A DNA stretch of 55,834 nt from Diplocarpon mali (GCA_024741835.1 JAENRP010000010.1:265252-321085), one strand, 5' to 3'. Shown: positions 13,330 through 23,853, counted from the stretch's first letter. Translations and numbers: made by a program. Notes: generated from the letters alone by a model not told the origin.

Positions 13330-13352
13330 ATATACTAAGTAGTGCCCCTTTG
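13330..13352 (-). repeat. Right terminal inverted repeat of the Tc1/mariner fossil
   Basis: Reverse complement of the left repeat at 12135-12157 with one extra A near the tip. Confidence 0.75.
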
Positions 13353-13959
13353 CAAGAATCCTGCGCAATAGAAACTTCTAGAAACTTCTAGCACGATGCA
13401 TAGACGAGGAGAAACCTCGGATTATTTCCCCAAGTACCAGGTCTCTTAACATCGTGCACGGACGTCAAATCCGTCTCATTTTACCTTGTACGTAGTAGAA
13501 TCTCCGATCAGGTAGATATGCTAACATATGGTGTCAGTCTGTTGGGCCGGCGACGAGAGGTCATATCCCAATCGGCTTCAGCGTCTCCGGTATCTCACTC
13601 GAAACCCCGCTGGCTTGTGCTACCTTTCTCCGAAATCTTGGATAACCACGCGACGAGGCGCCAGTCCCAGGCGATGCGGTCATCTTGGTGCTCTTCATAC
13701 TTGCCAGTTTTGATCCTCGCCAGCTATCTACTCACGCCCGTCCGCTGTGATGTTTGCTGCGTGAATTAAACGATCCCGCTAGCTCGCTCTGGCCGTCTGT
13801 GCCCGAGCCTCGGCCTGTATCCGTGTCTCTTAAGGATAGTAAGTCTACCGCAAGCAAACAAGGAGGCAATCGGTCGCTATCCCTGAGATCTCCCCCATCT
13901 CTGTCGTCAGACCACCCTCTCCCCGCCCCGAGCCCATTGCACCGTCTCCCCCCACAGCC
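13353..13959. other. Boundary between RIP island and gene-rich DNA
   Basis: Composition shifts from TA-rich to GC-balanced over about 200 bp near 13.4-13.6 kb. GAAACTTCTA is repeated directly at about 13371-13390. No gene was found; the right half is the 3' flank of the alcohol dehydrogenase. Confidence 0.5.
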
Positions 13960-15339
13960 TCAGGTCTTGCCCGTGCCAAACGCCTGGTGGAAGCCGGTCA
14001 GCGTGACCCGGTACCGAACGTCATTCGTCTTGACCTTCTGCACGGCCTTGCCACAGCCCTCCTCGCTGATATCAATCGTCTCGATCATGGGCTTGAGGTT
14101 CTTCTCGCTGGCGAGCTTCAGCATCTCCATGGCCTCCTTCTTACTGCCGAGGTGGGAGCCTCCAATCGTCGACCCGTTGCTGGTGAAATCCTGTGCCATC
14201 ATCGCGGGGAGGGGCTTGTCGGGCAGCCCGACGTTGTGGAAGGAGCCGTTGACGGCGAGCGTCGACATGTAGTCCTTGAGCGCAAACTCGTTGGTCATGT
14301 CGGCCGCATTGAGGATGAAGTCAAAGGTGAAGGCGAGCGGCTTGTGCCACTCCTTTGCTTGGGTTGAGACGAAGTGGTGGGCGCCGAGTTCCTTCGCTTC
14401 CACTTCCTTGGCGGGCGTGTGCGAGAGGGCCCAGACTTCGGCACCCATGGCACGAGCCCTACACACGTTAGCTCCCCACACCTGCCGGCGGGAGAAGATG
14501 GGACGGACCACATGATGGCAAAATGTCCCAAGCCGCCGATACCCAAGATCGCGACCTTCTTTCCGGCTCCGGTACCGGCACGCTTGAGCGGCGAGTACAC
14601 GGTCAGACCAGCGCACATCATGGGGCCGGCATCAATCGACGAGATGTTGTCCGGAATCTTGAACACGAACTGCTCATGGACCCGGCTGTGCGAGGAGTAC
14701 CCTCCCTGCGCGAAGATCCGGTGGCCGTCCTTATCCTTCATGGGACCCCCAGCGTCCTTGTTGGGGTTACCGCCGCCGACATTGTATGGTGCCCCGTAGG
14801 TATCTGTCGCCTGTCAGCACGGCCTCCTACTTGGGTTTCGAGACGAGATGGGTACGTACCGACCATGTCCGGGCAGTAATTCTCGTTGTTGGACTTGCAC
14901 TGAGGGCACTTCATGCACGATTGCACCTGCGCACCAACACCAACGCGATCTCCAGCCTTGAACTCCTTGACTTGGTCGCCAACACGCAGGACCTTGCCGA
15001 TGATCTCGTGGCCGACGCAGATGGGGGATGTGGCCAGCTCGCCCCAGCCGCCAGTGATGGTATGGACATCTGAGCCGCAGACCCCGCAGCACTCGTTCTC
15101 AATGTCGACGTCGTACTCTTCAAAGGTCTTGGGCGTGAACTTTCTCTGATCAGCCAGGTTCTAGGTCGAAGCCGAAGCGGGTGCAGAAGAGAAAGAAGGA
15201 GGATGCGAGAGAGGAATCGCCGAAGGAGGCATCGCTGCAAGCGAACCAAGAGCCCGGGACTCACTTTCTCCTTGGTAAACTTAGTCCAGCTCTTCGGGTC
15301 CCTGATCATGAAGCCTTCGAACTGCTCCGGAGCCGCCAT
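13960..15339 (-). CDS. Zinc-dependent alcohol dehydrogenase, ADH6/cinnamyl-alcohol type, NADP(H)-linked
   Basis: Four exons, 15265-15339, 14860-15145, 14509-14803 and 13960-14458, sum to 1155 nt and 384 aa. Introns have GTGAGT, GTACGT and GTCCGT donors and AG acceptors. Medium-chain dehydrogenase features are all present. The catalytic zinc site is Cys48 in CGVCGSD with GHE at 70-72 and the later Cys in MMCAGLT. The structural zinc site is CMKCPQCKSNNENYC (C-x2-C-x2-C-x7-C). The nucleotide fold has GIGGLGH. The family (yeast ADH6/ADH7) reduces aldehydes to alcohols with NADPH in the cytosol; the exact substrate is inferred, not shown. The start is the first in-frame ATG and gives MAAPEQFEGF. 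It is the first intact gene right of the transposon island, about 0.6 kb from the Tc1 fossil. All catalytic residues are kept, so it appears functional. Confidence 0.9.
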
Positions 15340-15599
15340 GGTGTCGGCGGTGGATCTTGGGTCGTTTGGATGGTGGTTCCCGCTGCTGCTCTGATCTGCG
15401 CACGCGAAGTCTTCTTGATTCCCGGTACTTGTGAGTATGGTTGTGCGCGAGAGGGAAGAGGGAATGTTTTTTTTTCTTCCTGACGCCTCTCACCTTAAGT
15501 AGCCGGGCAGGCAAGAGTGCTGGCATGCTAACTCGCGGGCAGGCGCCGAGCAGCAAATCCACGTGCGACGGAATGGCATGACCCTCGAGTGACCTCACC

Positions 15600-15725
15600 A
15601 CTTTTTCCTGTTTGCTCTCTCCTCTCCTCTCCTCTCCTCTCCTCTCTCCTCCTCTCCTCTCCGCCCCGCCCCGCCCCGCTCCACCCCTCTCCTCTCCACT
15701 CCTCTCCGCTCCTCTCTTCGTCCTG
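15600..15725. repeat. Pyrimidine-rich microsatellite, CTCTC and CCGCC units
   Basis: CTCTCCTCTC units run from about 15615 to 15660, followed by a CCGCCCCGCC block and more CTCC units. The tract is almost pure pyrimidine on the plus strand. It lies upstream of the dehydrogenase start codon. Confidence 0.85.
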
Positions 15726-16009
15726 CGGTCCTGGCCAGAGCGGAGGGGATGAGATTTGTCCACACCCCCCTCAGGTAACACGGTCTCGCGGTCACGGGAG
15801 GAGAGTGTGTGGTCTGGCCTGACTGCTGGCTGCTGGCTGTATTTATCTCTACCGGGACGGGTTTGGGGGGGATCTGATGGGTGGGCTGGCGGGTGACATC
15901 AGGCGCATTGCCCTCTGATGCCGGGACGGGTGAGGTTGAGACTTGGGAGCTTGGGGATGGAACGAGATGGCACAGGCTGGCATTCCGCAAGAGGGAGCCG
16001 GCGATACAT

Positions 16010-16190
16010 AGATATATATATATATATATATACATACACACATATACATACACATATATATATATATAAATATCTATTTATATATACATATATATACATA
16101 CATACATATATATATAAATATACAAACATCTACCTATACATACATATATATACATACATACATATACATACATATACCCTCTACATACCC
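16010..16190. repeat. TA and CATA microsatellite
   Basis: A run of TA dinucleotides passes into ATACATACA and ATATATAC units for about 180 bp, ending in three CCCTCTACATA copies. It is AT-only DNA inside GC-balanced surroundings and is not a RIP product, because CA and TG steps are common. Confidence 0.85.
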
Positions 16191-16389
16191 TCTACATACC
16201 CTCTACCTTTCCACATCCTCTACCACCCTCTCCCTCTCGGTCTAGACCTCCCCCTCACGGCATCTACCCGAGGCCGACCGAAAAGCGCTGTGCCGGAAGT
16301 CAGTCGTCTCCCGAGGGACCTTGGGCGCGACCCTCGCGTGGAGCCTGGGCCGGGCAGGGATGGTGAGGCAAGGCCGAGAAAGGGGTCGG

Positions 16390-16512
16390 TAGATGTGCAT
16401 GGGAATGTGCATGTGCATGTGGATGTGCATGTGGATATGGATATGCATGTGGATATGCATGTGCATGTGGGGATGCACATGTGCATTTGCATGTGGATAT
16501 GCATGTGGGGAG
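16390..16512. repeat. Minisatellite of GCATGTGGATAT-like units
   Basis: Units of ATGTGCATGTG, ATGTGGATATG and close variants repeat for about 120 bp with a 6/12-bp period. Open frames exist on both strands only because the period is a multiple of three. Confidence 0.8.
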
Positions 16513-16579
16513 GCTCCGGTACAGTTTGAACCTCCCACCTCCAACCTCGAACCCCGCCATCCCCTCCTCCATCATGGCC

Positions 16580-16618
16580 ATCAACACCAACACCACCACC
16601 ACCACCACCACCATCACC
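16580..16618. repeat. CAC trinucleotide tract
   Basis: CAACACCAACACC passes into a run of CAC codon-length units ending in CATCACC. Confidence 0.8.
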
Positions 16619-16724
16619 GCGCCGGCCACCCCTTCCTGAACAGCTTCCTCCCCAACGAACCACCTGCCCTTCCTGACCGAGCCCAACCCAACCCAACCCT
16701 TACCCGAACTAGCCCTCACTAGCC

Positions 16725-16800
16725 CGAACTTGCCCTTGCCCTTGCCCTAACCCTCACCCTTACCCTCACCCTCTTCCTCTTCCTCTCCCTCTCCCTCTCC
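16725..16800. repeat. Telomere-like C-rich interstitial repeat
   Basis: CCCTTG, CCCTAA, CCCTCA and CCCTTA hexamers run together for about 55 bp, then decay to CTTCCTCT. Only one unit is the canonical fungal telomere CCCTAA, so this is a degenerate tract, not an old chromosome end. Confidence 0.55.
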
Positions 16801-16863
16801 CTTCCTTACCTCAACCTCGACCCAAGGGACCTTGGCTATCCCACAACCCCCCGACTGCACGAG

Positions 16864-16870
16864 TATATAA
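16864..16870 (+). promoter_or_regulatory. TATA-like box of the Zn2Cys6 gene
   Basis: TATATAA in GC-balanced DNA, about 530 bp upstream of the ATG at 17403. If used, it implies a 5' leader of roughly 500 nt. Confidence 0.35.
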
Positions 16871-17402
16871 CAACCCGCCGCTTCCCCTTGCTGCTGCCTC
16901 CTCTCTGCACGACGGGATCTTGTCGAGAGAGGATCGAACAGCCTTTTTGACTTTGGAAGAGAGAGGGCACGAGAGGGGAGGGGTACCCACGGCAGCGACT
17001 GAGACGGCGATTTGCACTGGGATCTGCACTGGGATTTGCACGAGGATTTGCATTGGGATATCGGATTTCGGATTCCGCTAGGTATCATTGGCTTCCAGGC
17101 TGGCAGATTACCTGGTCGAGTTGGCTTTGGTATTGCGTTCAGCACCACACCCGCCTGCACAGATCGACGTCTAGGTCCAGGTCCAGCCCGGCTTCAGCCA
17201 GCGTCAGATCGAGATTCGAGATTCACATCTCGCCCGGCTCCAGCCCCAGCTCCCGCTTCCATCTCAACTCCGACTCCAACTTCGGCTCCAAAAACCATCA
17301 CGGCTCCAGGTCCAAAGCACTGCAGCCACCGCAATCCTCGCCTCCCCGACACGGCCACACACATGCACTCCTCGGGCGCCAGGTGTCCATCTCATCTCAA
17401 CC

Positions 17403-20400
17403 ATGGCCGACCTCCCCCCCGCCGCCGGCCCCGCCGGCCCACCAAACCAAGAATTACCCAACGTCCCCGACGACGAGCGTGATCCGAACAACAACACCAA
17501 CGCCGACACCAACGTCAACAACAACCCCACCACTAACCTCGCCACCACCAACAACAATAAGAAACGCGCTCGCAGCAGCGAGGACGGCGGCCGGCCGATC
17601 AAGAAACGGGCGTCCCGGGCCTGCGTGGCCTGCCGCGCGCGCAAGGTGAGGTGCGACGTGGCGCCGAGGACCCTCAAAGCTATGGCCGAGGGCACCTTCT
17701 CGGCCAGGGTCGGCGTCACCTGCAACAATTGCGACATCGACGGGATCCCGTGCTTGCTAGATGAGAGTAGACGGAGGAAGTGAGTTGGCCCCCGTCTCGT
17801 GGATTGAGTGCATGCGTGATGAATGATGGATCAGCGAGGGGGCGCGGACGGGTTGGATCTTGAGCGATAGAAGCGCAAGCGAGGGAATACCACAAATCGT
17901 GGCGGCAAGAGATGAGAGTTCAGGAACGAGAGCGTTGAACGGTGCATGGATGAGACTGACGTGGCAGGAGATCCCGTGATATCGCGGTCGGCGTGCCCCC
18001 GTGGGTGAACCCGCTGCAGCTGTCGGGACATGGCAATACCAGCCCCTACACGTCCATGGATCAGACTGGTTCTCCGACGGGCTGGCAAGAAAATACCGCG
18101 TCGGACGCCCACCGTCCGCACGGCTTGTGTACGATGCCTCCCCCCCCCCCCATCCCGCCGCGATCCTCGCTAAAACACCCATCATCCACAGACCAGAATG
18201 GCGACAGGCAGATTGAGCAGCGGGACGACCTCCAGAGTCTGGGCTACGCGCCCGACAGGTACACGGCAGACCCGACCCGCGGCCTCATGACGTCGGCCTC
18301 GATTGGCGGCGACCTCGAGAGAACCAAGCTCGCCACGCCGCCCGCGCAGATCCCGCCCCTGCTCAAACACCAGCTACCCGGCTTCCTCAAGCCGCTGCCC
18401 GTCCGCATGGCTTCGGTGGACATCGAGCACCTCTACGCCAAAGGCGCGTTGAGTGTACCGGCCGCCATGGTCAGGAACGCGCTGCTCCAGGCCTACTGCG
18501 AGTGGGTGCACCCGTACATGCCTACCTTGGAGCTGCACCGTGTCCTGAGCGTCATCAACGACGAGACGGGGCGCAGCGGCCAGCTGAGCCTGCTGCTGTT
18601 CCAGGCCATGATGTTTGCGGGGGCGGGCTTCGTCGACAAGAACGTGTTGGCCGTGGCCGGCTATCCGAACCGGAAGGCGGCCCGGAAGGCCTATTTCCAG
18701 AAAGCCAGGGTAGGTTCGGCGTCGGCGCGAATCAGAGAGGGCGCCAGATGGCTCTCCACACCCTCGGGGCTGGGGCAGACTCGGAGCTAACGCGTCGGTA
18801 GGCCCTCTACGACTTGGACTACGAGAACGATCGCATCGCCCTCATCCAGTCGCTCCTCCTCATGACCTACTGGTACGAGAGCCCCGAAGACCCCAAGGAT
18901 ACCTGGCACTGGATGGGCGTAGCCATCTCCCTCGCCCACACCGTCGGGCTCCACCGCGACTCCCGGGGCTCGGCGCTGGCGCCGGCCAAGCAGAAGCTGT
19001 GGAAACGGATCTGGTTCTCGTGCTTCATGCGCGACCGCCTGATCGCCCTGGGGATGCGGCGACCGACACGCATCCAAGAGGCCGACTACAACGTGCCGAT
19101 GGTCGAGGAGTCGGATTTTGAGATCGCGGCGCTGCCAGACCACATCACCATCATCGGGCCCGAGTGCACGCTGTTGCGGGACGTCGCGGCGCAGCGGCAG
19201 CTCGCGCGGATGTGCATGGCCAAGATCCAACTCTGCACCTGCATCGCGGACGTGCTGCAGGCACAGTACTCGGTGCAGTTCTCGATCCGGCGGCAGGGCG
19301 TCACGGCGGACGAGAACACGCAGAGTAACGTGACGCTGGCGCCCAGGAGGCTGGAGCGGCTGGACGAGGTGGAGGCCTGCGACGCCAAGCTGCGGGCGTG
19401 GTTCGCCGGGCTCGACGCCACGTGCGAGTACCCGGGCACGCTGCCGGCGGGCGGCAGCGGGCCGAGCATCCTCGTGCAGTGCAGCCTGCTGCACATGGTC
19501 TACTACACCACCGTGTCGGCCCTGCACCGGCCACAGATCATGCCCTCGACCATCCCCGGCCCCTCGCTCGACCCCGCGCACCGCGTCCAGGCGGCGGCGC
19601 GCCGCAAGGTGTTCGAGGCGTCGGAGAAGATCACCCTGATCAGCCGCAACCTGTCGCGCTGGCAGCTCGTGCGCTTCCTGCCCACGGCGGGCGTCACCGT
19701 GCTCCTGCCGGCCCTCATCATGCACCTCTTCGACATCAAGAGCCCCAACGAGCTGGCCCGGCGCCGGGCCCTCTGTGGCTTCCACCAGTGCATGGACGTG
19801 CTCGAGCAGCTGCGCGAGGCCTACGCCAGCGCGGACCTGGCCGTGCATTTCATGGAGGCGGCGGTGCGCCTGGCGCAGATTGGCGAGAGCGTCAAGCCAC
19901 AAGCCGCGGCGGAGGCGGAGGCGGGGGCGGGGGCGCAGGTCCCGGTGCCACCGTCACATCCGCACGGCGGCAACCAGCAGTGTGACCCGACGGAATTGAC
20001 GCCTCCCGCCTCGGCGTCCACTGCGTCGCTCCAAGGCCCGTCTCCGCTTCTGTCGCAGGGTGTGGGTGTGGGGACGGGTATGTATAATGGTATGTACCCT
20101 GGCATGTACAGTGGCATGCATGGTGGCGTGCATAATGGCATGGACGAGCGTATGCAGAACGGCATGGATGACTGTATGAGTAATGGTATAGACGAGGCGA
20201 TGGATGGGGGCATGGGCGAGGGCATGGGTAACAACATACGGCATGGTCTGGGTCACGGTATAGATAATAGCATGGATACGGATATGGATACAGGCATGGA
20301 CGATGGCACGAACATGGGCAAAGACACGGGCATGGGTTTCGGGATGGGTATGGGTGCAGGTATGGGAACGGGCATGAACAACGACGTCAACCTCGGCGAG

Positions 20401-20547
20401 TTTGTCCACTTGGACAACTCCCTGTTCGCGGAAGGGATGTGGAGCGACGAGGGTTCGCATTGCGAGAGCTCCCTCTTCCCAGAGGATTTTGGGGACTTTG
20501 GGTTCGGGTCTCGGGAACGAGGCGATGGAGTTTATAGAGGGCAGTGA
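17403..20547 (+). CDS. Zn2Cys6 transcription factor, CTF1/FarA-FarB-like, with Met/Gly repeat tail
   Basis: Three exons, 17403-17779, 17968-18709 and 18802-20547, sum to 2865 nt and 954 aa. The binuclear zinc cluster is C74-x2-C77-x6-C84-x22-C107-x2-C110-x6-C117; the 22-residue middle loop is long for the family. The basic stretch KKRASRAC precedes it. A fungal-specific regulatory domain follows at about 300-560 (YCEWVHPYMP, LLLFQAMMFAGAGFVD, ALYDLDYENDRIAL, MTYWYESPEDPKDTWHWMG, SLAHTVGLHRD). This wording is typical of cutinase and fatty-acid regulators of the CTF1/Far group, so control of lipid or cutin-ester use is the best inference. Residues about 794-906 are a low-complexity repeat with Met every third to fourth residue, mostly Met-x-Gly-Met or Met-Asp. 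Intron 1 splits the codon just after the zinc cluster, a common position. It acts in the nucleus. Confidence 0.9.
20065..20395 (+). repeat. In-frame repeat encoding the Met/Gly tail
   Basis: Degenerate GGCATGxxx and GGTATGxxx units of 9 or 12 bp repeat about 25 times inside the last exon of the Zn2Cys6 gene. Encoded units include MYNG, MYPG, MYSG, MHGG and MDDG. Composition differs from the rest of the exon, which is strongly GC-biased at third positions. Confidence 0.8.
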
Positions 20548-21390
20548 TGGTTTGGGAAGGGAAGGTGCTGGGGTTTGGAGTTGGGGTCGAAAAATGGGAT
20601 GAATACTGTGATCCGCCATGAGAACGTGCACAGGAGTTGCATTTGGAGTAGCAGGGGAAACTTGGATAGCCGTCGTGCATACATAAATAATACGATCCAG
20701 CGAGCATCGAGAACCTGGTGATTTCGGAGCCGAGGAAATAGCTAGCCAGAATGGTTTAAGCTATAGCAGCCTGCAACTGCTCGTAGCCGAAAAGTATCAA
20801 GCCGCGACTTGTCGCGATATGCGTGTCTGACCTCGCGTAACTATTTTGGATATACTACTTGAAGATACGCGTTCTACTCCGATCCCTAGGAGTCGATATA
20901 CCGACGGGGGCGCTCCGGGTCTGAAAATATCGTTTTTCTGATACTGCAATTGCTCGGGATCACGCAGGCATCAGTCGACTTTCGTCTTGGCTGTTCTCGC
21001 ATCGGCAGGCCGACAGCAGCTGCCTGGTCCTGTCCACGCTCGTTCGCCCGTTCTCTCGTTCTCTCTTGTCTCCTTGTCTTTCTCCCTTCTCGGCCGGAGG
21101 AGGAGGAGGGTGTGGCGTGTCTCCGAGTTGATCACCCTGTCCTCTGCATCTCCGGTCTTGCCGTCGGATCCGCACGAGTATCAGAGGATGAAGCATGAGA
21201 GGGTGAGCATCCGTCTCGGTGTGACTGAAGCATACACAACTGATACAGAACCTACAAGAACCTATGGGAATTTGTGAGAATCCATAAGAACCCATATCGA
21301 ACCATATGAACACAGGAGAACCCATAGACAGGATCCACCCCCCTCCGCAGCATCGTCGGCATCCGCGCACCATCTCGACAGCAAAGGCAT
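20548..21390. other. Intergenic, convergent 3' flanks
   Basis: This lies between the plus-strand regulator and a minus-strand gene. No coding frame, tRNA or repeat of note was found. A small periodic block of GAACCCATA/GAACCTATG units lies at about 21248-21330. Confidence 0.5.
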
Positions 21391-23743
21391 CTACCGCCTC
21401 GAGAAGCGATTCCCATCCCGCTCGTCCGGAAGCTCGCCGTCGCCACCAGCGCCGGCATCTGCGTCAGCGTCGGCGAACCACGCCCCCTCATCCACATCCA
21501 CGCCCACGTCCACGTCCCCGCGCAGCAGCGAGCCTCTGTCTCGATCGAGGCCTCTTAGTTCGTCGCCGAAATGCCTCTCCCTCTCCCAGTCCCAGTCTCT
21601 ATTCATCTCTCCGCCTCCCTTCTCCCCCCTGCCCCGATCCGCGCCTCTCCCTCCGCGCCTCGCCCGACCCCCATACACATCACCCTCCCTCCCCCCGAAT
21701 CCAGATCTGAGCCGCCGCGCGCCTGGGAAACCACCCTCCCAGCCCCGAATCGCATCCTCCCGCTCGCGTGGCCGGTATGTATTAGCCTTCCACCCCCCCT
21801 CCCATCCTCTCGCCCGCCCGGCGCCAGGACCAGAGCCGGAGCCGCGGCGGCGATGGCGCTGCTGATCTCGAGGCTCTGCGACCCCGGCAAAGGATGAAGG
21901 GCTTCGAGCTGGAGTCGGAGCGGGCGATCGAGGTGGCGCGGACGGGTGTGCGGCGGACGCCCGTTCGCGCCATCGTACCTGTCCCGGGTCACGGGGCGGG
22001 AGCCGAGTGTTGAATGCGGACGCTCGTCCTCGTCCCGGTTCCCGTGACGGATTTCGACCCCAACTCTGCTTCCAGCCGTGTCGGTCATTCTCTCTCGTCT
22101 CTGCACGTCTCTCTTCTCCTTTTCCCCCTGCACCTTCACCACCACGTCTTTCTCCATCTCCATCCCCAACTCCATACCCAGACTCGGCATCTCCCCGCCG
22201 GCCTCCCACCAGAGCACGACGCTGCTGATTCACAAGCCCATCTCCGCCCGCTCTGTCGCGCTCACGGGCTGCTCTCCGACCATGCTCATGCTCATACCCA
22301 TGATCCTGATATCGACCTTCGTATCGACCTCCATAGCCGTCCCCCTCCTCGCGCGCACACCCCTCCCTCTCTCGCTGCTGTCGAGGACGAGACCGAGGAC
22401 TCATCGATCGTTCACGCTCGCCGGGCCGCAGCTGTCGACCCAGGAATCGCCGGCCTCGCTTCTCGACGCGCTCGCGGATGATGCGCGTGAGGTATGACTC
22501 TCGCGGGGAGCCAGCGTTCGCGTTAGCATTTGCGTCCCGGTTACCGAGGGCCGGTCTGCTATGGCCATTCTCGTTGTGGTGTCTGTTGCCTAGATCTTGG
22601 TCGTGGTCTTGAGGTCCGGGGCTGGGAGCAAAGTCGTTCTGGGGGTTCTGGATCGGGATCTGGGGCCGGTTCCGCTCCTGGGTATAGTCTTCGGGCACGA
22701 TATCGCAGGAGGGAGGGACAGCACGGCCGCTGTCGCACTCGTGGTCTTGATGCGTGGGGTTGATGCCGGGGAAGGGTTCGTGCTCGCCGACTAGGGTGTG
22801 TCAGTATCTTGTTCGTCGCCATCCTGCATGGAACGGTGTCTGTGTTTATCTGCGGATAGCTCTACAAGGATGGGAGAGGGTTTCCCTCCCAGAGCGTCTC
22901 AGCCGGGGCCTTGGTTTAGATGCAACTCGCGGGATACCAGCTACCAAAACGGCCGATCAACCAGATCGAACCAAGCCACGAGCGAAGAGGTGAAGATGCA
23001 AAGAAAGCAGCCGCACGCAGGCTGAACCATGACACGCAACCATCCCTCCCCTCCCCTCTCTCCTCACTCTCCTTCCTCTCCTCCCTCCGCCTTGCCACCC
23101 TCCACCCTTGAAAGAGCAAAACCGAAAGCCGGAAACTAAAAACAAAAAACCAGAAGCCGAACCCGCCACCTCTCCCAAGAAAAAAAAAAAAAAAAAACTC
23201 ACAATAATAAGCCCAAACATTCCACTCGGCCCGGAAGACCGCCACCTCCCGCATCAACCCCTTCTCGTCCCCTCCCAGCCCAGCCTCGGCCTGCAGGAAG
23301 GCCGCGCACACGGCGTCGAAGTCTTCGCGCGCAGCGCACGGGTGCCGGCGCGCGAGGGCCTCCGAGGGCGAGGGCGAGGAGAGGTGCGCGAAGATGGTGT
23401 CGAGCTGGCGGGCGTAGGGCATCTCTCTCTCTCTCTCTCTCTCGGTCTCTCTCTGTCTCTCTCGGTCTCTCTCGGTCTCTCTCGGTCTCTCTCGGTCTCT
23501 CTCTGTCCCCTTCTGGTCAGAGGTGTAGGTGTAGTGTGGCGCCTCGGGGCTCGTCTGGGAGTTGCGAGGTGATGGGGGTGGTGCCGAGGAAAAAGTGAGC
23601 CCGACGAGGGGCGGGCTCTCGAGAGTAAACAAACACAAAAGAAAAAAACTCGGCAAAACGCGTTTCACACCGCCGGGCCCAGCCACCTTCATCACCACCG
23701 CCAGGACCAACCCACTGCTGATGACCCAGACCAGCGGGCCCAT
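21391..23743 (-). CDS. Predicted membrane-anchored protein with long Arg/Gly/Asp-rich disordered tail
   Basis: I do not recognise the family. The proposed model is exon 1 at 23203-23743 and exon 2 at 21391-22790, 646 aa in total. The splice (GTGAGT donor; CTAG acceptor) joins NVWAYY to FGEHEPFPG in frame. The N-terminus MGPLVWVISSGLVLAVVMKV is a clear membrane segment, and a second hydrophobic stretch (SFFLLCLFTL) follows. Next is an Arg/Glu/Thr tract from a microsatellite, a folded-looking stretch (QLDTIFAHL ... FDAVCAAFLQAEAGL), then about 450 residues rich in Arg, Gly, Asp and Glu with RERD, RGRG and DADADA runs. The microsatellite may instead lie in an unseen intron. Only 110 bp separate it from the upstream minus-strand gene, but no canonical splice joins the two in frame. 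An in-frame ATG further upstream at 23788 is also possible. Confidence 0.5.
23165..23196. repeat. Poly-A run (poly-T on the coding strand)
   Basis: A run of 19 A on the plus strand directly follows the donor of the intron in the 21391-23743 gene, so it forms a poly-T tract near the 5' end of that intron. Confidence 0.7.
23421..23508. repeat. CT/CTCGGTCT microsatellite
   Basis: A run of CT dinucleotides passes into CTCTCGGTCT and CTCTCTGTCT units. On the minus strand it encodes alternating Arg with Glu, Asp and Thr in the frame of the membrane protein. A tract this long in a coding exon would be expected to vary in length between strains. Confidence 0.75.
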
Positions 23744-23853
23744 TATCGGGTAAGGATAGTCTGTGCATGCGTTCATTCGTTCATTCATTCATTCATCCAT
23801 CCAACCAGTCATCTCATCTTCTCGTCATCGTCATCATCATCGTAGAAATTTAC

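Larger units (their letters stand above)
12135..13352 (+). mobile_element. Tc1/mariner (DD34E) transposon fossil with terminal inverted repeats
   Basis: The left end CAAGGGGTACTACTAATTAT (from 12135) and the complement of the right end, CAAAGGGGCACTACTTAGTA (13330-13352), are imperfect terminal inverted repeats with one indel. The element is about 1.22 kb, normal for the superfamily. It encloses one decayed transposase frame. A TA target duplication is not evident at either edge, so the exact ends may be off by a few bases. Confidence 0.85.
15340..17402. other. Long intergenic region rich in simple repeats
   Basis: This is the space between the divergently transcribed dehydrogenase and Zn2Cys6 gene. 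It holds several simple-sequence tracts listed separately and a TATA-like box. No frame here looks coding; the open frames are periodic translations of the repeats. Confidence 0.6.

Noticed and set aside
1..13400. A CRISPR array or phage-like region
   Set aside because: No spaced identical repeats were found; the organism is eukaryotic and the region reads as RIP-degraded transposons.
13518..14272. Plus-strand open frames over the dehydrogenase 3' part
   Set aside because: They are antisense to exon 4 of the dehydrogenase and Pro/Ser-rich by complement only.
15595..16719. Several open frames in the simple-repeat block
   Set aside because: They are translations of microsatellites, open because repeat periods are multiples of three, with no unique sequence.
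18787..19902. 371-codon minus-strand open frame
   Set aside because: It is antisense to the conserved regulatory domain of the Zn2Cys6 gene and reflects GC-rich third positions on the plus strand.
21571..22497. Plus-strand open frames within the Arg/Gly-rich tail gene
   Set aside because: They are Pro/Ser/Leu-rich complements of the minus-strand Arg/Glu-rich frame, which joins in frame to an upstream exon with a membrane helix.
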